Of a DNA stretch of 64,000 nucleotides, positions 1-8,484 are shown piece by piece; position 1 is the first letter of the stretch; every line of letters begins with the position of its first letter. This DNA is from Bacteroidales bacterium (GTDB taxonomy: Bacteria; Bacteroidota; Bacteroidia; Bacteroidales; Muribaculaceae): NCBI GenBank assembly GCA_900768685.1, contig CAAGDX010000019.1, positions 102,689 to 166,688 on the forward strand. Direction: 5' to 3'. The notes below the pieces were generated by a model. The model did not search any database and had not been told where the DNA came from. It worked only from the letters and a program-made list of their open reading frames with translations. The position numbers were made by a program, and so were the translations under genes.

Positions 1-615
1 ACGCTTCACGTTTTCCTGTCCTTTTACGTCCTCAAAGTCGCAGTCAAAGAGGTCGCTTGCTTTTTGAAATTCTTCACGGGTGTTTATAACCGTCGGCTCT
101 AATTTTTCTTCACCGATAAGGAAGTTTACCACTTGCTTGAGGGATTCCACGCCATATACTTCCAGGTTGTTTACCACAGCGGCTTCGCTGACGTTTGCCT
201 TTGGCACGATTAGTCCCTTAAATCCCTGTGCACGAGCCATTATTGCCATTGGGAGCGCTCCTTTTATTGGCAGCACGCTACCGTCAAGTGCAAGTTCGCC
301 CATGAGCATATATCCGCTGAGTTGCTCTGCCGTGATTATGCCGGAAGATGCGGCTATTCCCACGGCAATGGGGAGGTCGTAAGCGGAGCCTTCTTTTTTC
401 ACGTCGGCGGGTGACATATTCACCACAATATGGTGGCGTGGCATACCGTATTCCGCCTCAATGAGTGCGGAGCGTACTCGTTCATAACTCTCTTTCACGG
501 CGGCATCCGGCAGTCCCACGATTGTGAAACCGATACCTTTGTCGGAAGATACTTCCACTGTCACGGGAATGGCATCTATTCCGCAAACTGCTGCTGCAAA
601 GGTCTTTATGAGCAT
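1..615 (-). CDS. ComM/YifB-family Mg chelatase-like ATPase, N-terminal part
   Basis: The first 205 codons of a gene that continues past the left edge. The translation begins MLIKTFAAAVCGIDAIPV and contains the family's N-terminal ChlI-like domain, with the typical segments GFTIVGLPDAAVKESYERVR and VNMSPADVKKEGSAYDLP at about residues 30-80. The Walker A loop expected further on lies outside the window. Bacterial members (ComM) are hexameric helicases that help branch migration during natural transformation; whether this host is competent is unknown. Co-directional with the lipoprotein gene 33 bases upstream, so the two may be co-transcribed. Identity is based on recognisable family sequence; the truncation is only the window edge. 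Confidence 0.9.
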   Translation of the reverse strand, partial: MLIKTFAAAVCGIDAIPVTVEVSSDKGIGFTIVGLPDAAVKESYERVRSALIEAEYGMPRHHIVVNMSPADVKKEGSAYDLPIAVGIAASSGIITAEQLSGYMLMGELALDGSVLPIKGALPMAIMARAQGFKGLIVPKANVSEAAVVNNLEVYGVESLKQVVNFLIGEEKLEPTVINTREEFQKASDLFDCDFEDVKGQENVKR

Positions 616-647
616 GGCTGAGGGGTGTTTTTATATGGTGGTGAAAT

Positions 648-1685
648 TTATTTTTCCGTGTCTGCTATTGCGGCTATGGAGTCGCAGAGGGTTGTGACGG
701 ATGTGCCGCGGTATTTTTGGCTTCCTACGGAGTCGCAGAGGATAAAGAGCGGAAGTCGCTGAATGTTAAGTTTCCTTATTTGCGGAGAAGCCACTGCACC
801 GGCAGTCCACAGTTCTTTTCCTGAGAGTGGTGCGTCCGCAATGCTTTTCTTCCATTCCGCAGTGTCTTTTTGCAGACCGATGTTCAGGATAGCGAGTTTT
901 TTGGCGGCGTATTTTTTGCCGAGGCTGTCAATGGCATTTTTCACGGAGTCTTTTCTCACTTCTTCAGCATCGTGGAAAAAGAGCAGAGACAGGTTGCTGT
1001 CCTTGGGGCTGAACGTGGTGAGCGAATCGTCTTTGCAGTAGAGCGACATCGGCATCACCGCCGTTTCCTTTGCATCGCTTTCAAAGCGGAGGAGCATAGA
1101 CGTGTAGCCTTCCACTATCTGTGCAGGGCGGTACTCCTCGTTTATGGAAAGGAGCACGGAATCCGCACGGACGGGGTTCCGATTGCTGTCGTAGTAAATG
1201 GCAAAGAGTGCTGCGGCAAGTAGATTTTTCTCGCCTCGAGCAATCTCACTTTCAATAGCGGCATTTATGTCATCGGAGTTGTCGTGAAGTAGAAGTGTCT
1301 GATTATCAGTAATAAAACGAGCGAGGCGTTCTGCATCGTCATTTCCGTCAATTTCAATTTTGTATGGGTCGCTGACGGAAAACTTACACTCTATATCATC
1401 TCCGTTTTGAGCAATAATGTGTCCTATCACCACGGTTTGGTTTGTGATAATGGTGATAAGTGCAGGCTTTTCGGAGCGACCTTCAAAGGTGAAATTGTCG
1501 TTGATAGCGGAAGCCACGCCTATTTGCAAAGCCGAGCCGTTGAAGTAATAAAACTTCAGGTTTCGTGTTCCGAGTCCCTCAATGGTACCGTTTACTCGGA
1601 AGGTGTCGCTGTTGCCGCAGGCTGTGAAAAGGAGTGCGACAAAAAGTGAGATGATAATATGTAATTTTTTAAGAGCCTGTTTCAT
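648..1685 (-). CDS. DUF4369-type lipoprotein with thioredoxin-like C-terminus
   Basis: A 345-residue predicted lipoprotein. The N-terminus has a charged start, a hydrophobic stretch and the lipobox LFTACG at about residues 19-24, so the mature protein should be lipid-anchored. Residues of about 28-120 resemble the DUF4369 domain often found ahead of thioredoxin-like folds in Bacteroidales disulfide/thiol proteins. The C-terminal half looks like a degenerate thioredoxin fold (LSLLFFHDAEE, later RLPLFILCDS) but I see no CxxC pair, so redox activity is doubtful. The start codon and first five codons (MKQAL) are provided by the dispersed repeat at 1670-1713. Lies between the polyprenyl synthase and comM-like genes on the same strand. 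Function unknown. Confidence 0.8.
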   Translation of the reverse strand: MKQALKKLHIIISLFVALLFTACGNSDTFRVNGTIEGLGTRNLKFYYFNGSALQIGVASAINDNFTFEGRSEKPALITIITNQTVVIGHIIAQNGDDIECKFSVSDPYKIEIDGNDDAERLARFITDNQTLLLHDNSDDINAAIESEIARGEKNLLAAALFAIYYDSNRNPVRADSVLLSINEEYRPAQIVEGYTSMLLRFESDAKETAVMPMSLYCKDDSLTTFSPKDSNLSLLFFHDAEEVRKDSVKNAIDSLGKKYAAKKLAILNIGLQKDTAEWKKSIADAPLSGKELWTAGAVASPQIRKLNIQRLPLFILCDSVGSQKYRGTSVTTLCDSIAAIADTEK

Positions 1686-1713
1686 AAAGAAAGTTAAAAA
1701 AATGAGGTCGCAT
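1670..1713 (-). repeat. Dispersed boundary repeat, long form (copy A)
   Basis: Read on the minus strand it is ATGCGACCTCA, a T-rich spacer, then ACTTTCTTTATGAAACAGG followed by CTCTTA. The same two blocks occur at 12759-12800 with a spacer two bases shorter. Here the ATG inside the repeat is the start codon of the DUF4369 lipoprotein gene. Shorter copies (core TGAAACAGGCTCTTA) recur elsewhere in the window. Confidence 0.8.
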
Positions 1714-1748
1714 ATCCGTATTTCTTTTTGGCATCACGGCAGCAGCCG

Positions 1749-2723
1749 TCACTCTTTGCGGCTGATAACAAAATCTATCAGGCTGCGGAAAGCTTCCGTG
1801 TCGTATTTCTCAGGCAGAGTGTCCAGTACAGCCATAGCCTCGTTGCGGAGGCGGCTCATGGTTTCGTAAGCATATTCTATTCCGCCGTTTTCCTTGGCAT
1901 AGTCTGTCAGGATGTGTATTTCCTCTGTTGTAAGCACCTCTTTTTGAGAGAGTTTCAGCATTTCCTCATGAGCCGGAGCCGTTACGTCTGCAAGCACATG
2001 CAGGAGCGGAAGCGTGATTTTTCCCTCGCGGAGGTCATTGCCCGTAGGTTTGCCGATAGTTTCGTCGTCGTAATAGTCAAAGATATCGTCCTTAATTTGG
2101 AAACAAAGCCCGAGCAGACGAGCAAATTCACGGATTGCCGCTGTTTCCTCCTCATTTGCCTTCACGGCGTATGCACCCATTTCCACGCAAGCCATAAAAA
2201 GCGAAGCCGTCTTGCGGAAAATAATTTCAAAGTAAGCATCTTCGCTGAGGGTGTGGTTTTGGGCATTATAAATCTGGTCTATCTCGCCTATAGAGAGCAG
2301 TTTGCCGAGTTGTGCGATAGCACTTATAATTCGGATATCACCGGTTTCAAGTGCTTTTTGCAGGGAAGAAGAGACAAAGAAATCGCCCACGAGCACGGCG
2401 ATATGGTTATCCCAGATGCCATTGATAGTAGGCTTGTTACGTCGCAATTTTGTTTCGTCAACCACGTCATCGTGAATCAGCGAAGCATTGTGGAGAAGTT
2501 CCACGGAAGTAGCGGCGGAGATAGTTTCCGGATTCACCTTGCCAAAGAGTTTGGCACTGAGAATCACGAGGATAGGACGGATTTGTTTCCCTTTCGTGCG
2601 GAGATAATTATCCACAACTTCATTCATCAGGGGATTAGGTGAATGGAGAGTAGCGGCAATATCCTCGTTTAGCAATTTCAGTTCATCTGCTATATCTTCT
2701 TGTAAACGCGAAAGGGTAGTCAT
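1749..2723 (-). CDS. Polyprenyl (octaprenyl-type) diphosphate synthase
   Basis: A 324-residue trans-isoprenyl diphosphate synthase. It carries both aspartate-rich metal/diphosphate motifs: the first in SLIHDDVVDETKLRR at about residues 84-90 and the second in QIKDDIFDYY at about residues 212-217. Length and spacing fit the long-chain synthases (IspB type) that make the menaquinone side chain from farnesyl diphosphate and isopentenyl diphosphate. The octaprenyl transferase menA elsewhere in the window (39286-40152) would use this product. Transcribed away from the alanine dehydrogenase terminator, with a TAATTTTG -7 element just upstream. The chain length of the product cannot be read from sequence alone. 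Confidence 0.93.
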   Translation of the reverse strand: MTTLSRLQEDIADELKLLNEDIAATLHSPNPLMNEVVDNYLRTKGKQIRPILVILSAKLFGKVNPETISAATSVELLHNASLIHDDVVDETKLRRNKPTINGIWDNHIAVLVGDFFVSSSLQKALETGDIRIISAIAQLGKLLSIGEIDQIYNAQNHTLSEDAYFEIIFRKTASLFMACVEMGAYAVKANEEETAAIREFARLLGLCFQIKDDIFDYYDDETIGKPTGNDLREGKITLPLLHVLADVTAPAHEEMLKLSQKEVLTTEEIHILTDYAKENGGIEYAYETMSRLRNEAMAVLDTLPEKYDTEAFRSLIDFVISRKE

Positions 2724-2746
2724 ACGGTTCTTTTCAAAATATTTTG

Positions 2747-2754
2747 CAAAATTA
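2747..2754 (-). promoter_or_regulatory. Putative -7 element of the polyprenyl synthase gene
   Basis: The minus strand reads TAATTTTG, matching the Bacteroidales TAnnTTTG -7 consensus, 24 bases before the start codon. No clear -33 TTTG at the usual spacing. Confidence 0.45.
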
Positions 2755-2836
2755 GCAAAAAATTTGAAATGATATGATATGATGTGGGATTTTAGTGATT
2801 TTTAGCGGAAATAGCAGCTATTTAAAAATAGCAAAA

Positions 2837-2871
2837 GAAGCTGAAAAGGCTAATTTTGCCTTTTCAGCTTC
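2837..2871 (-). terminator. Rho-independent terminator after ald
   Basis: A 14-base perfect stem GAAGCTGAAAAGGC / GCCTTTTCAGCTTC with a 7-base AT loop, 21 bases past the ald stop codon, followed on the minus strand by a short T-rich run. Confidence 0.8.
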
Positions 2872-2891
2872 TTTGATTTATAGTTCGTTTT

Positions 2892-3995
2892 TTATAGCTC
2901 AAGCTTGGTGTATTCCAGTCCGAAGGCTTCTGCCACTGCGGGGAATACTATTTTGCCGCTTACGATGTTTACGCCCTGGAAGAGTGCGGAATCTTCTTTG
3001 CAAGCCTGTTTCCAACCTTTGTCTGCCAGTTTGATAGCATACGGCAGGGTGGCATTTGTGAGGGCAAGCGTTGAAGTCATTGGCACTGCACCCGGAATGT
3101 TTGCCACAGCGTAGTGTACTATGCCGTCAAGCTCGTATGTCGGCTCGCTGTGTGTTGTGGGGTGTGAGGATTCGAAGCAACCGCCCTGGTCAATAGCCAC
3201 GTCAACGAGGAGTGCACCTTTTTTCATGATTTTGAGCATATCTTTTGTCACCAAGTGAGGTGTGAGTGCACCGGGAATAAGTACGGAGCCTATTACTACG
3301 TCTGCATCACGGATTTCGCTTTCAATGTTTGCTGCAGAGGAATATAGCGTTTTCACTTGCGGCATAATTTCTGCCACGTGGCGGAGTGTCGGGAGGGAGA
3401 TATCCGTGATAGTGACATCCGCACCCATGCCGGAAGCGATTTTGGCAGCATTGCGTCCTACAACGCCTGCACCGAGGATAACCACCTTGGCAGGTTTCAC
3501 GCCGGGCACGCCTGCCATAAGTTTTCCCATACCGCCTTGCGGTTTTTCCAGGAATCGTGCTGCCTGCTGTGCTGCCATGCGTCCTGCCACTTCGCTCATA
3601 GGCACAAGCAGCGGGAGTGAACGGTCCGGGAGACGTACTGTCTCGTATGCAATACATACTGCACCTGCTTTGAGCATAGCGTCTGTGAGTGGACGGTCGC
3701 TTGCAAAGTGGAAATAAGTGAACAACACCTGGTCTTTTTTGATGAGTTCATACTCCGGTTCAATAGGTTCTTTTACTTTTACAATCATTTCCGCAATGTC
3801 ATATACGTCTTTGATTGTAGGGAGAATTTCCGCCCCGGAATTTATGTAGTCGCTATCAGGGAAACCGCTGCCTACGCCGGCATCGTGTTGTACATACACT
3901 TTGTGTCCGTGTTTTACCATTTCTTTAACACCGGACGGAGTCATTCCGACTCTGTTCTCATTGTTTTTAATCTCGGAAGGAACACCAATAATCAT
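2892..3995 (-). CDS. ald: Alanine dehydrogenase
   Basis: A 367-residue NAD-dependent L-alanine dehydrogenase interconverting alanine and pyruvate plus ammonia. The N-terminus MIIGVPSEIKNNENRVGMTP is characteristic of the AlaDh/PNT family, with the substrate-binding lysine/histidine region (FTYFHFASDRPLT) following at about residues 92-104. The Rossmann glycine motif VVILGAGVVGRNAA lies at about residues 172-185. Length equals the usual 365-375. It is monocistronic here, with its own promoter (4070-4099) and terminator (2837-2871). A divergent paralogue lies at 21983-23170. Confidence 0.96.
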   Translation of the reverse strand: MIIGVPSEIKNNENRVGMTPSGVKEMVKHGHKVYVQHDAGVGSGFPDSDYINSGAEILPTIKDVYDIAEMIVKVKEPIEPEYELIKKDQVLFTYFHFASDRPLTDAMLKAGAVCIAYETVRLPDRSLPLLVPMSEVAGRMAAQQAARFLEKPQGGMGKLMAGVPGVKPAKVVILGAGVVGRNAAKIASGMGADVTITDISLPTLRHVAEIMPQVKTLYSSAANIESEIRDADVVIGSVLIPGALTPHLVTKDMLKIMKKGALLVDVAIDQGGCFESSHPTTHSEPTYELDGIVHYAVANIPGAVPMTSTLALTNATLPYAIKLADKGWKQACKEDSALFQGVNIVSGKIVFPAVAEAFGLEYTKLEL

Positions 3996-4069
3996 AGTTC
4001 TTTAATTTTTAGGATTAGAATTTTTAATTAATTAGAGCGACTATCCATAAAAGAATGACGTTCCGACGG

Positions 4070-4099
4070 CAAATTTACAAAAACAGCAAAAAAATGCAA
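4070..4099 (-). promoter_or_regulatory. Promoter of ald
   Basis: On the minus strand a TTG (4099-4097) is followed after 19 bases by TAAATTTG (4077-4070), a good Bacteroidales -33/-7 pair about 75 bases before the ald start. The large TACGTA-containing inverted repeat at 4133-4165 sits just upstream. Confidence 0.6.
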
Positions 4100-4132
4100 T
4101 GTTTTTTGCAAATTTTTTTACAAAAAATTTTC

Positions 4133-4165
4133 ATTACGTATTTTGCGTTACGTAAAATACGTAAT
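4133..4165. repeat. Perfect 12-base inverted repeat with TACGTA half-sites
   Basis: Arms ATTACGTATTTT and AAAATACGTAAT are separated by 9 bases that contain another TTACGT. It lies upstream of the ald promoter and beyond the endonuclease terminator. It could be an operator for ald or simply a second terminator-like hairpin; nothing here decides between them. Confidence 0.55.
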
Positions 4166-4170
4166 AAAAA

Positions 4171-4197
4171 GGTGCCACAATAAAACATGTGACACCT
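4171..4197 (-). terminator. Terminator after the endonuclease I gene
   Basis: Stem GGTGCCACA / TGTGACACC (one G-T pair) with a 9-base loop, followed on the minus strand by TTTTTATT. It lies about 24 bases past the stop codon. Confidence 0.8.
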
Positions 4198-4202
4198 AAT
4201 AA

Positions 4203-4223
4203 TTCTTATGAAACAGGCTCTTA
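4203..4223 (+). repeat. Dispersed boundary repeat (copy C)
   Basis: TTCTTATGAAACAGGCTCTT plus A. The final TTA is, on the minus strand, the TAA stop codon of the endonuclease I gene. No open reading frame uses the ATG in this copy. Confidence 0.75.
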
Positions 4224-5876
4224 TTTTACGAGCACTTTCATTTTTGCATTTTGTCCCGGGAGAACTATGACGTATGCACCGTACGGGAGCATGATTTCAT
4301 CATCGTTTTGGACTACCGGGAGCGACATTATCTGACGGCCGGCAATGTCGTAAATGCCTACGTTATAGTGCGGTGCGGAGCAAACAAAGCGTACGCCGCC
4401 GGGGATGTTGCAAGTAGAGAGTTGTGTATCGGCTTCAATACCTGTCACACCGGCATGTTCCACGAAAATCACGTTTGACGGCTGTGAACGATAGCCCAGG
4501 CGAACAGACTGCACATAATAGCTTTCTGATTCAGAACCTGCAAAATCGTCTATTTCAAGTGAATTTGTGTCGGATTCAATTTCTTCAGTAGATGAAACAC
4601 CGTTTGCAAATCGTGTACGAGTAACCACGTAGTAGTCTATTTCATCACCTGCAGGCACTTCCCAGTTTGCAGTGTATGTGTCTTCCTGGATGTCTGTTGC
4701 ATTAAGTGCTTTAATTTTCTGCAAAGTAGGCACGGCACAACATTCGGCATTGAGGTTTATGGTGAGTGAGCCGGAAATACCGCCGTCATACACCACGAGT
4801 TTTGTGGAGTGTTTGCCTATTTCCGTAGGAGTGTAAGTGATTTCAAGGTAATAGCCGGAAGTGGCATTTACTTTGCTTGAAGCAATGGAAGTGGTTGAAA
4901 GTGAGAACATTGCCTTGTTTCCGCCGGAGAGTGCGAGAGTGAGATTGCCGGTGAGGTTCTCGCCGCGGAAAAGGAGGTGTGTAGTGGTGGATTTGCCTAT
5001 AGCCACTTGTCCCATATCCACGTTCATATTTTGCACCGGAGTGATGAGGTTCGGGTCGCCGACAGGTTCGCTGCTGCTTGACTCATAGAAAAGTTGACCT
5101 TTTTTGTTACCCCAGAGGTATTCTGCAAGTTCAGGATAGTCGATAAACGGGTTACGGTTGTTTTGCACTTTATATACTTCCTCGTTGCGGTAAAATTCCT
5201 TTTCGCTTGGCGGGTCTTCGCGGTGCCATTTCATAAGGAGGTTGATGGACCAGGAGTTAAGCGTAGGATAAGTGTTTTGCTGCACCATATAGGTGTATTT
5301 CCAAGTAAGGTTCTGGTAGCAGCACACCATGTAGAAGTAAGCACGAGCAAGGTCGCCTTTGTAGCGGTCGTCCGGTTCAAAAACTTTGGAAGCACCGCCG
5401 CCTTGTCCGGTGACGGGAGTACCTACCTTTGAGCAACCGTTGTCAAAAGAAGCAGTAGCCACAACACCGAGAGGATAGTTGGACTTTGCCGTATTTGCTT
5501 TCATTTCAGATGGGTACAGGTGGTTCAAATCCACGTATGCCGGAGTGTCTGTGCCACCGCCCCACCAGCTTTTAGGGAAAGAGTGTTCGCGGTTAAGTCC
5601 CGTAAAAGACGGAGCATAACGCACATCGTTGCTATACATGTCCCACCACTGGTTTGTGCCGGGATAAACGTCTGTGTTTGCGAAGTACTTTGGCAGATTT
5701 GTGTAAGAAGATACGAGTGAATGGTCCTTAAGCAGCTCATATATAGCAGTTTTAAGTGCTGCTTCGGATTTACCGTTGAGTGTGCGGTAGTATCCCGTAG
5801 GGATTTCTGCTGTGGCAGCGAGGCAGAGGAGAAGAGCCAGTGCTGCGGTGATTTTTCGGAGTGAGAGTAGTTTCAT
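4221..5876 (-). CDS. Secreted endonuclease I family nuclease with T9SS sorting domain
   Basis: A 551-residue secreted protein. Residues 1-23 are a signal peptide. Residues of about 60-260 form an endonuclease I (EndA/NucM) domain; visible family features are LNREHSFPKSWWGG and DLNHLYPSEMKANTAKSNY, holding the metal-binding histidines and asparagines. It is followed by an Ig-like segment (about 280-380), a fibronectin-III-like segment (about 390-470) and a final 75 residues with the type A sorting pattern (VGIYDIAGRQI, PYGAYVIVLPG, KVLVK end). It should therefore be exported by Sec and then T9SS, and cleave extracellular DNA/RNA. porX and a porD-like gene in this window fit that route. The stop codon lies in a copy of the dispersed repeat. 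Confidence 0.9.
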   Translation of the reverse strand: MKLLSLRKITAALALLLCLAATAEIPTGYYRTLNGKSEAALKTAIYELLKDHSLVSSYTNLPKYFANTDVYPGTNQWWDMYSNDVRYAPSFTGLNREHSFPKSWWGGGTDTPAYVDLNHLYPSEMKANTAKSNYPLGVVATASFDNGCSKVGTPVTGQGGGASKVFEPDDRYKGDLARAYFYMVCCYQNLTWKYTYMVQQNTYPTLNSWSINLLMKWHREDPPSEKEFYRNEEVYKVQNNRNPFIDYPELAEYLWGNKKGQLFYESSSSEPVGDPNLITPVQNMNVDMGQVAIGKSTTTHLLFRGENLTGNLTLALSGGNKAMFSLSTTSIASSKVNATSGYYLEITYTPTEIGKHSTKLVVYDGGISGSLTINLNAECCAVPTLQKIKALNATDIQEDTYTANWEVPAGDEIDYYVVTRTRFANGVSSTEEIESDTNSLEIDDFAGSESESYYVQSVRLGYRSQPSNVIFVEHAGVTGIEADTQLSTCNIPGGVRFVCSAPHYNVGIYDIAGRQIMSLPVVQNDDEIMLPYGAYVIVLPGQNAKMKVLVK

Positions 5877-5940
5877 TAAAGTTGATGTAATGTTCTATGT
5901 TTGGGATTGGTATCTCCTGCGGAAAATTGCAGGGTAACTG

Positions 5941-5948
5941 CAAAATTA
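5941..5948 (-). promoter_or_regulatory. Putative -7 element of the endonuclease I gene
   Basis: TAATTTTG on the minus strand, about 65 bases before the start codon; no convincing -33 element. Confidence 0.4.
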
Positions 5949-6042
5949 CTCTAAATCTGCTAAATATTAGATAATTAAAGCAAAAAATTAACAAATATTA
6001 ATATTATTGTTATTTTCGGTCACGAAATTTTTGGACAAAAAA

Positions 6043-6075
6043 ACTTCCGCACAAGTTTGGAGCAAGTGCGGAAGT
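6043..6075 (-). terminator. Terminator after inositol-phosphate synthase
   Basis: Perfect 10-base stem ACTTCCGCAC / GTGCGGAAGT with a 13-base loop, followed on the minus strand by seven T residues. Confidence 0.88.
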
Positions 6076-6125
6076 GAATTGTAGGTTATGTAAGGTTTGT
6101 TTAGTCTTACGTTATTTGGAAGTGA

Positions 6126-7448
6126 TTAGTCGATAGCTTCGTCTGCTTCGTAGCCACCCATTTCGCGGATAGCGTTTTTGAGCATAACGTACTGCTGGAA
6201 GAGGTGGTTTACAGGCACTTCGTTCTTAGTGTAGTCGTGCATCGGGCTCTTGAGGAAGAAGCTGAGGAAGCGTTGAGTTCCGTAGCGTCCTGCACGAGCA
6301 GCGAGGTCGCTGAGGAGCACGAGGTCAAGACAGAGAGGAGCAGCGAGGATAGAGTCGCGGCAGAGGAAGTTAATCTTAATCTGCATTGGGTAGCCCATCC
6401 AGCCGAAGATATCGATGTTGTCCCATCCTTCTTTGTTGTCGTTGCGTGGAGGATAGTAGTTGATACGTACTTTGTGGTAGTACTGGTTGTCCTCATCATT
6501 GCCGTGTCCGTAGAGGTCCGGTTGCTGTTCGGGAACGAGGATAGATTCGAGAGTGGAAAGCTTGCTGACTTCTTTTGTGCGGAAGTTTGCAGGTTCGTCA
6601 AGTACGAGACCGTCGCGGTTACCGAGGATGTTTGTTGAGAACCAGCCTGAAAGACCGAGGCAACGAGTACCGATGATAGGAGCGAAACCGGATTTAACGA
6701 GAGTTTGTCCTGTCTTGAAGTCTTTACCTGCGATAGGCATTTTTGTTTCTTCTGCGAGTTCCCACATAGCAGGGATATCCACTGTAGTGTTAGGAGCACC
6801 CATGATGAAAGGAGCACCTTCTTTGAGGGCAGCGTAAGCGTAGCACATAGAAGGAGCGATGTTTTCTTTGTCGTCTGCCTTCATAGCAGCTTCGAGGTCT
6901 GCAAGGTGATAGTGTACTTTTTCGTTTACCGGAACGTAAACTTCTGTAGAAGCAGCCCAGAGAACAACGATACGAGCACATCCGTTTTCAGCTTTGAATT
7001 TGCGGATATCTTCGCGGATTTGTTCTGTCATGTCCCAACGGTCTTTGCAAGTCTTAACGTTGTTACCGTCAAGGCGTTTTGCGTAGTTGTGGTCGAAAGC
7101 GGCTTTCATAGGAACGATTTTTACGAGTTCGTCCTTAACCGGTTCGATATCTTTTTCTTTGAGAACTTCTGCGTTGATAGCAGATTCGTAAGCGTTAGCA
7201 GGATAAACGTCCCAAGCACCGAATACGATGTCGTTCAGGTCTGCGATGGAAACGATTTCATTGTATGGCAGATATTTTTTGTCTGCACCTTGACCAACAC
7301 GGATTTTATCGTATTGTGTCATTGAGCCTACAGGTTTTGCTAAACCTTTACGCGTCATCAATACACCGGTCATAAATGTTGAGCTTACTGCTCCAAGACC
7401 GACAACTAATACGCCGAGCTTACCTTCGGCTTTTTGTACATTACTCAT
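6126..7448 (-). CDS. ino1: Inositol-3-phosphate synthase
   Basis: A 440-residue NAD-dependent myo-inositol-phosphate synthase converting glucose 6-phosphate to inositol 3-phosphate. The Rossmann loop VLVVGLGAVSST is at about residues 14-25, and the family signatures NTTVDIP, the lysine-bearing GKDFKTGQT at about residues 240-250, and the MQIKINFLCRDSILAAPL region are all present. In gut Bacteroidetes the homologue (B. theta BT_1526) starts inositol-lipid synthesis. Here the downstream enzymes lie just upstream on the same strand, separated by a 319-base gap, so ino1 probably has its own promoter plus a strong terminator. Confidence 0.95.
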   Translation of the reverse strand: MSNVQKAEGKLGVLVVGLGAVSSTFMTGVLMTRKGLAKPVGSMTQYDKIRVGQGADKKYLPYNEIVSIADLNDIVFGAWDVYPANAYESAINAEVLKEKDIEPVKDELVKIVPMKAAFDHNYAKRLDGNNVKTCKDRWDMTEQIREDIRKFKAENGCARIVVLWAASTEVYVPVNEKVHYHLADLEAAMKADDKENIAPSMCYAYAALKEGAPFIMGAPNTTVDIPAMWELAEETKMPIAGKDFKTGQTLVKSGFAPIIGTRCLGLSGWFSTNILGNRDGLVLDEPANFRTKEVSKLSTLESILVPEQQPDLYGHGNDEDNQYYHKVRINYYPPRNDNKEGWDNIDIFGWMGYPMQIKINFLCRDSILAAPLCLDLVLLSDLAARAGRYGTQRFLSFFLKSPMHDYTKNEVPVNHLFQQYVMLKNAIREMGGYEADEAID

Positions 7449-7767
7449 AGTGAATGATAAGTTTTATTGTTTTGATATTTTTGTTTTACTTTTTACGTTT
7501 TTTGCCCCTTTTTAATTTGAGCGTGTAAAAGTACAAGTATTTTTTTACATACGCTCAAAATATACTGTAAATAATAGTTATATTTTGTTATGTTTTAATA
7601 ATTATTCGCTCTATTTGTAAAAATAGGTTAAATCGCTACCAAAAGTATCTTGTAATTGTAAACGTCTGTTAATTACCCTTTTGTCCAAAAAGTTGCTTTT
7701 TTAGCTCTTTGAGGCTGTTTCTGAAAAATCCGGAAAGCGGTTGACTGCCACAGGGCGGATTTTTTTC
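7449..7767. other. Intergenic region upstream of ino1
   Basis: A 319-base AT-rich gap between the HAD gene end and ino1. The minus strand has one TACTTTTG match to the -7 consensus (7647-7640), which would imply a leader of nearly 190 bases; no good -33 was found. A degenerate copy of the dispersed repeat (GAGGCTGTTTC) lies near 7712. No open frame of note. Confidence 0.5.
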
Positions 7768-8484
7768 TCAAAGGCTCTGCAGCGAAGCAAGACCGGGGAT
7801 TTGTGCATCGTCTTGTGCTGCATCTTCTTCCGGGGTCCAACCTTTGCCCTTAATCCAAGCTGTTTTGCAACCTATAGAGCGTGCCGGGAGGATATCCTTG
7901 CGGAGGGAATCGCCAACCACGAGTACTTCTTCCGGTTTCAGACCCAGTGCCACCACTCCGAGCATAAAAATCCTGGCATCCGGCTTGCGTACGCCCACAA
8001 CGGCACTTTCTATAATGCCTTGGAAGTATTTGCGGACGTCGAAGTCTCTCAGCACTTCCTCCACATTGCCGTAAAAGTTGCTCACAAGCACCATGGGGTA
8101 TTTTTCCGCCAGCACGGCAAGTGTTTCCGATGCCTCCGCCACGCATTTGCGAGCGGATTCGTAGCAATATTCGGCAATCATTTCTATTGCCTTAAGCGGG
8201 TGGATAGCACCGTCAGGGTAGAGGTCGTTATTGAGGAGATATTCTATTTCTATGCGTATTTTCTTCTGCATCAGCACCTTGAAGTTATCTGTGGGGATAA
8301 TTTCGCGGTTCACGGCAAGGAAACGCTCCGCATAGACGTAAGCATCGCGAAAAACTGTTTTTTCAAGTTTTACGCCTGCAAAATTATATCCGGCATAAAT
8401 CACTTCGCTCCAGTGGTCGCCGTGGCTGTCAATGGTGCCGCCGTAGTCGAAGATAATACCTTTTATATTACTTAAATTCGTCAT
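7768..8484 (-). CDS. HAD-family phosphatase in inositol-lipid locus
   Basis: A 238-residue haloacid-dehalogenase hydrolase when started at the ATG at 8484; a longer frame from 8532 exists but would overlap its neighbour by 65 bases and adds a non-conserved leader. Motif I is IIFDYGGTIDSHG (nucleophile Asp near residue 12; the second Asp of DxDxT is replaced, DYGGT), motif II is VLVSNFYG, motif III/IV end with VGDSLRKDILPARSIG. The start overlaps the end of the CDP-alcohol transferase gene by 17 bases, implying translational coupling. Inferred role: dephosphorylating phosphatidylinositol phosphate or an inositol phosphate. The substrate is a guess from context. Confidence 0.85.
   Translation of the reverse strand: MTNLSNIKGIIFDYGGTIDSHGDHWSEVIYAGYNFAGVKLEKTVFRDAYVYAERFLAVNREIIPTDNFKVLMQKKIRIEIEYLLNNDLYPDGAIHPLKAIEMIAEYCYESARKCVAEASETLAVLAEKYPMVLVSNFYGNVEEVLRDFDVRKYFQGIIESAVVGVRKPDARIFMLGVVALGLKPEEVLVVGDSLRKDILPARSIGCKTAWIKGKGWTPEEDAAQDDAQIPGLASLQSL

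Noticed and set aside
1728..2642. 304-codon plus-strand frame opposite the polyprenyl synthase
   Set aside because: Antisense shadow; the minus strand has both aspartate-rich motifs.
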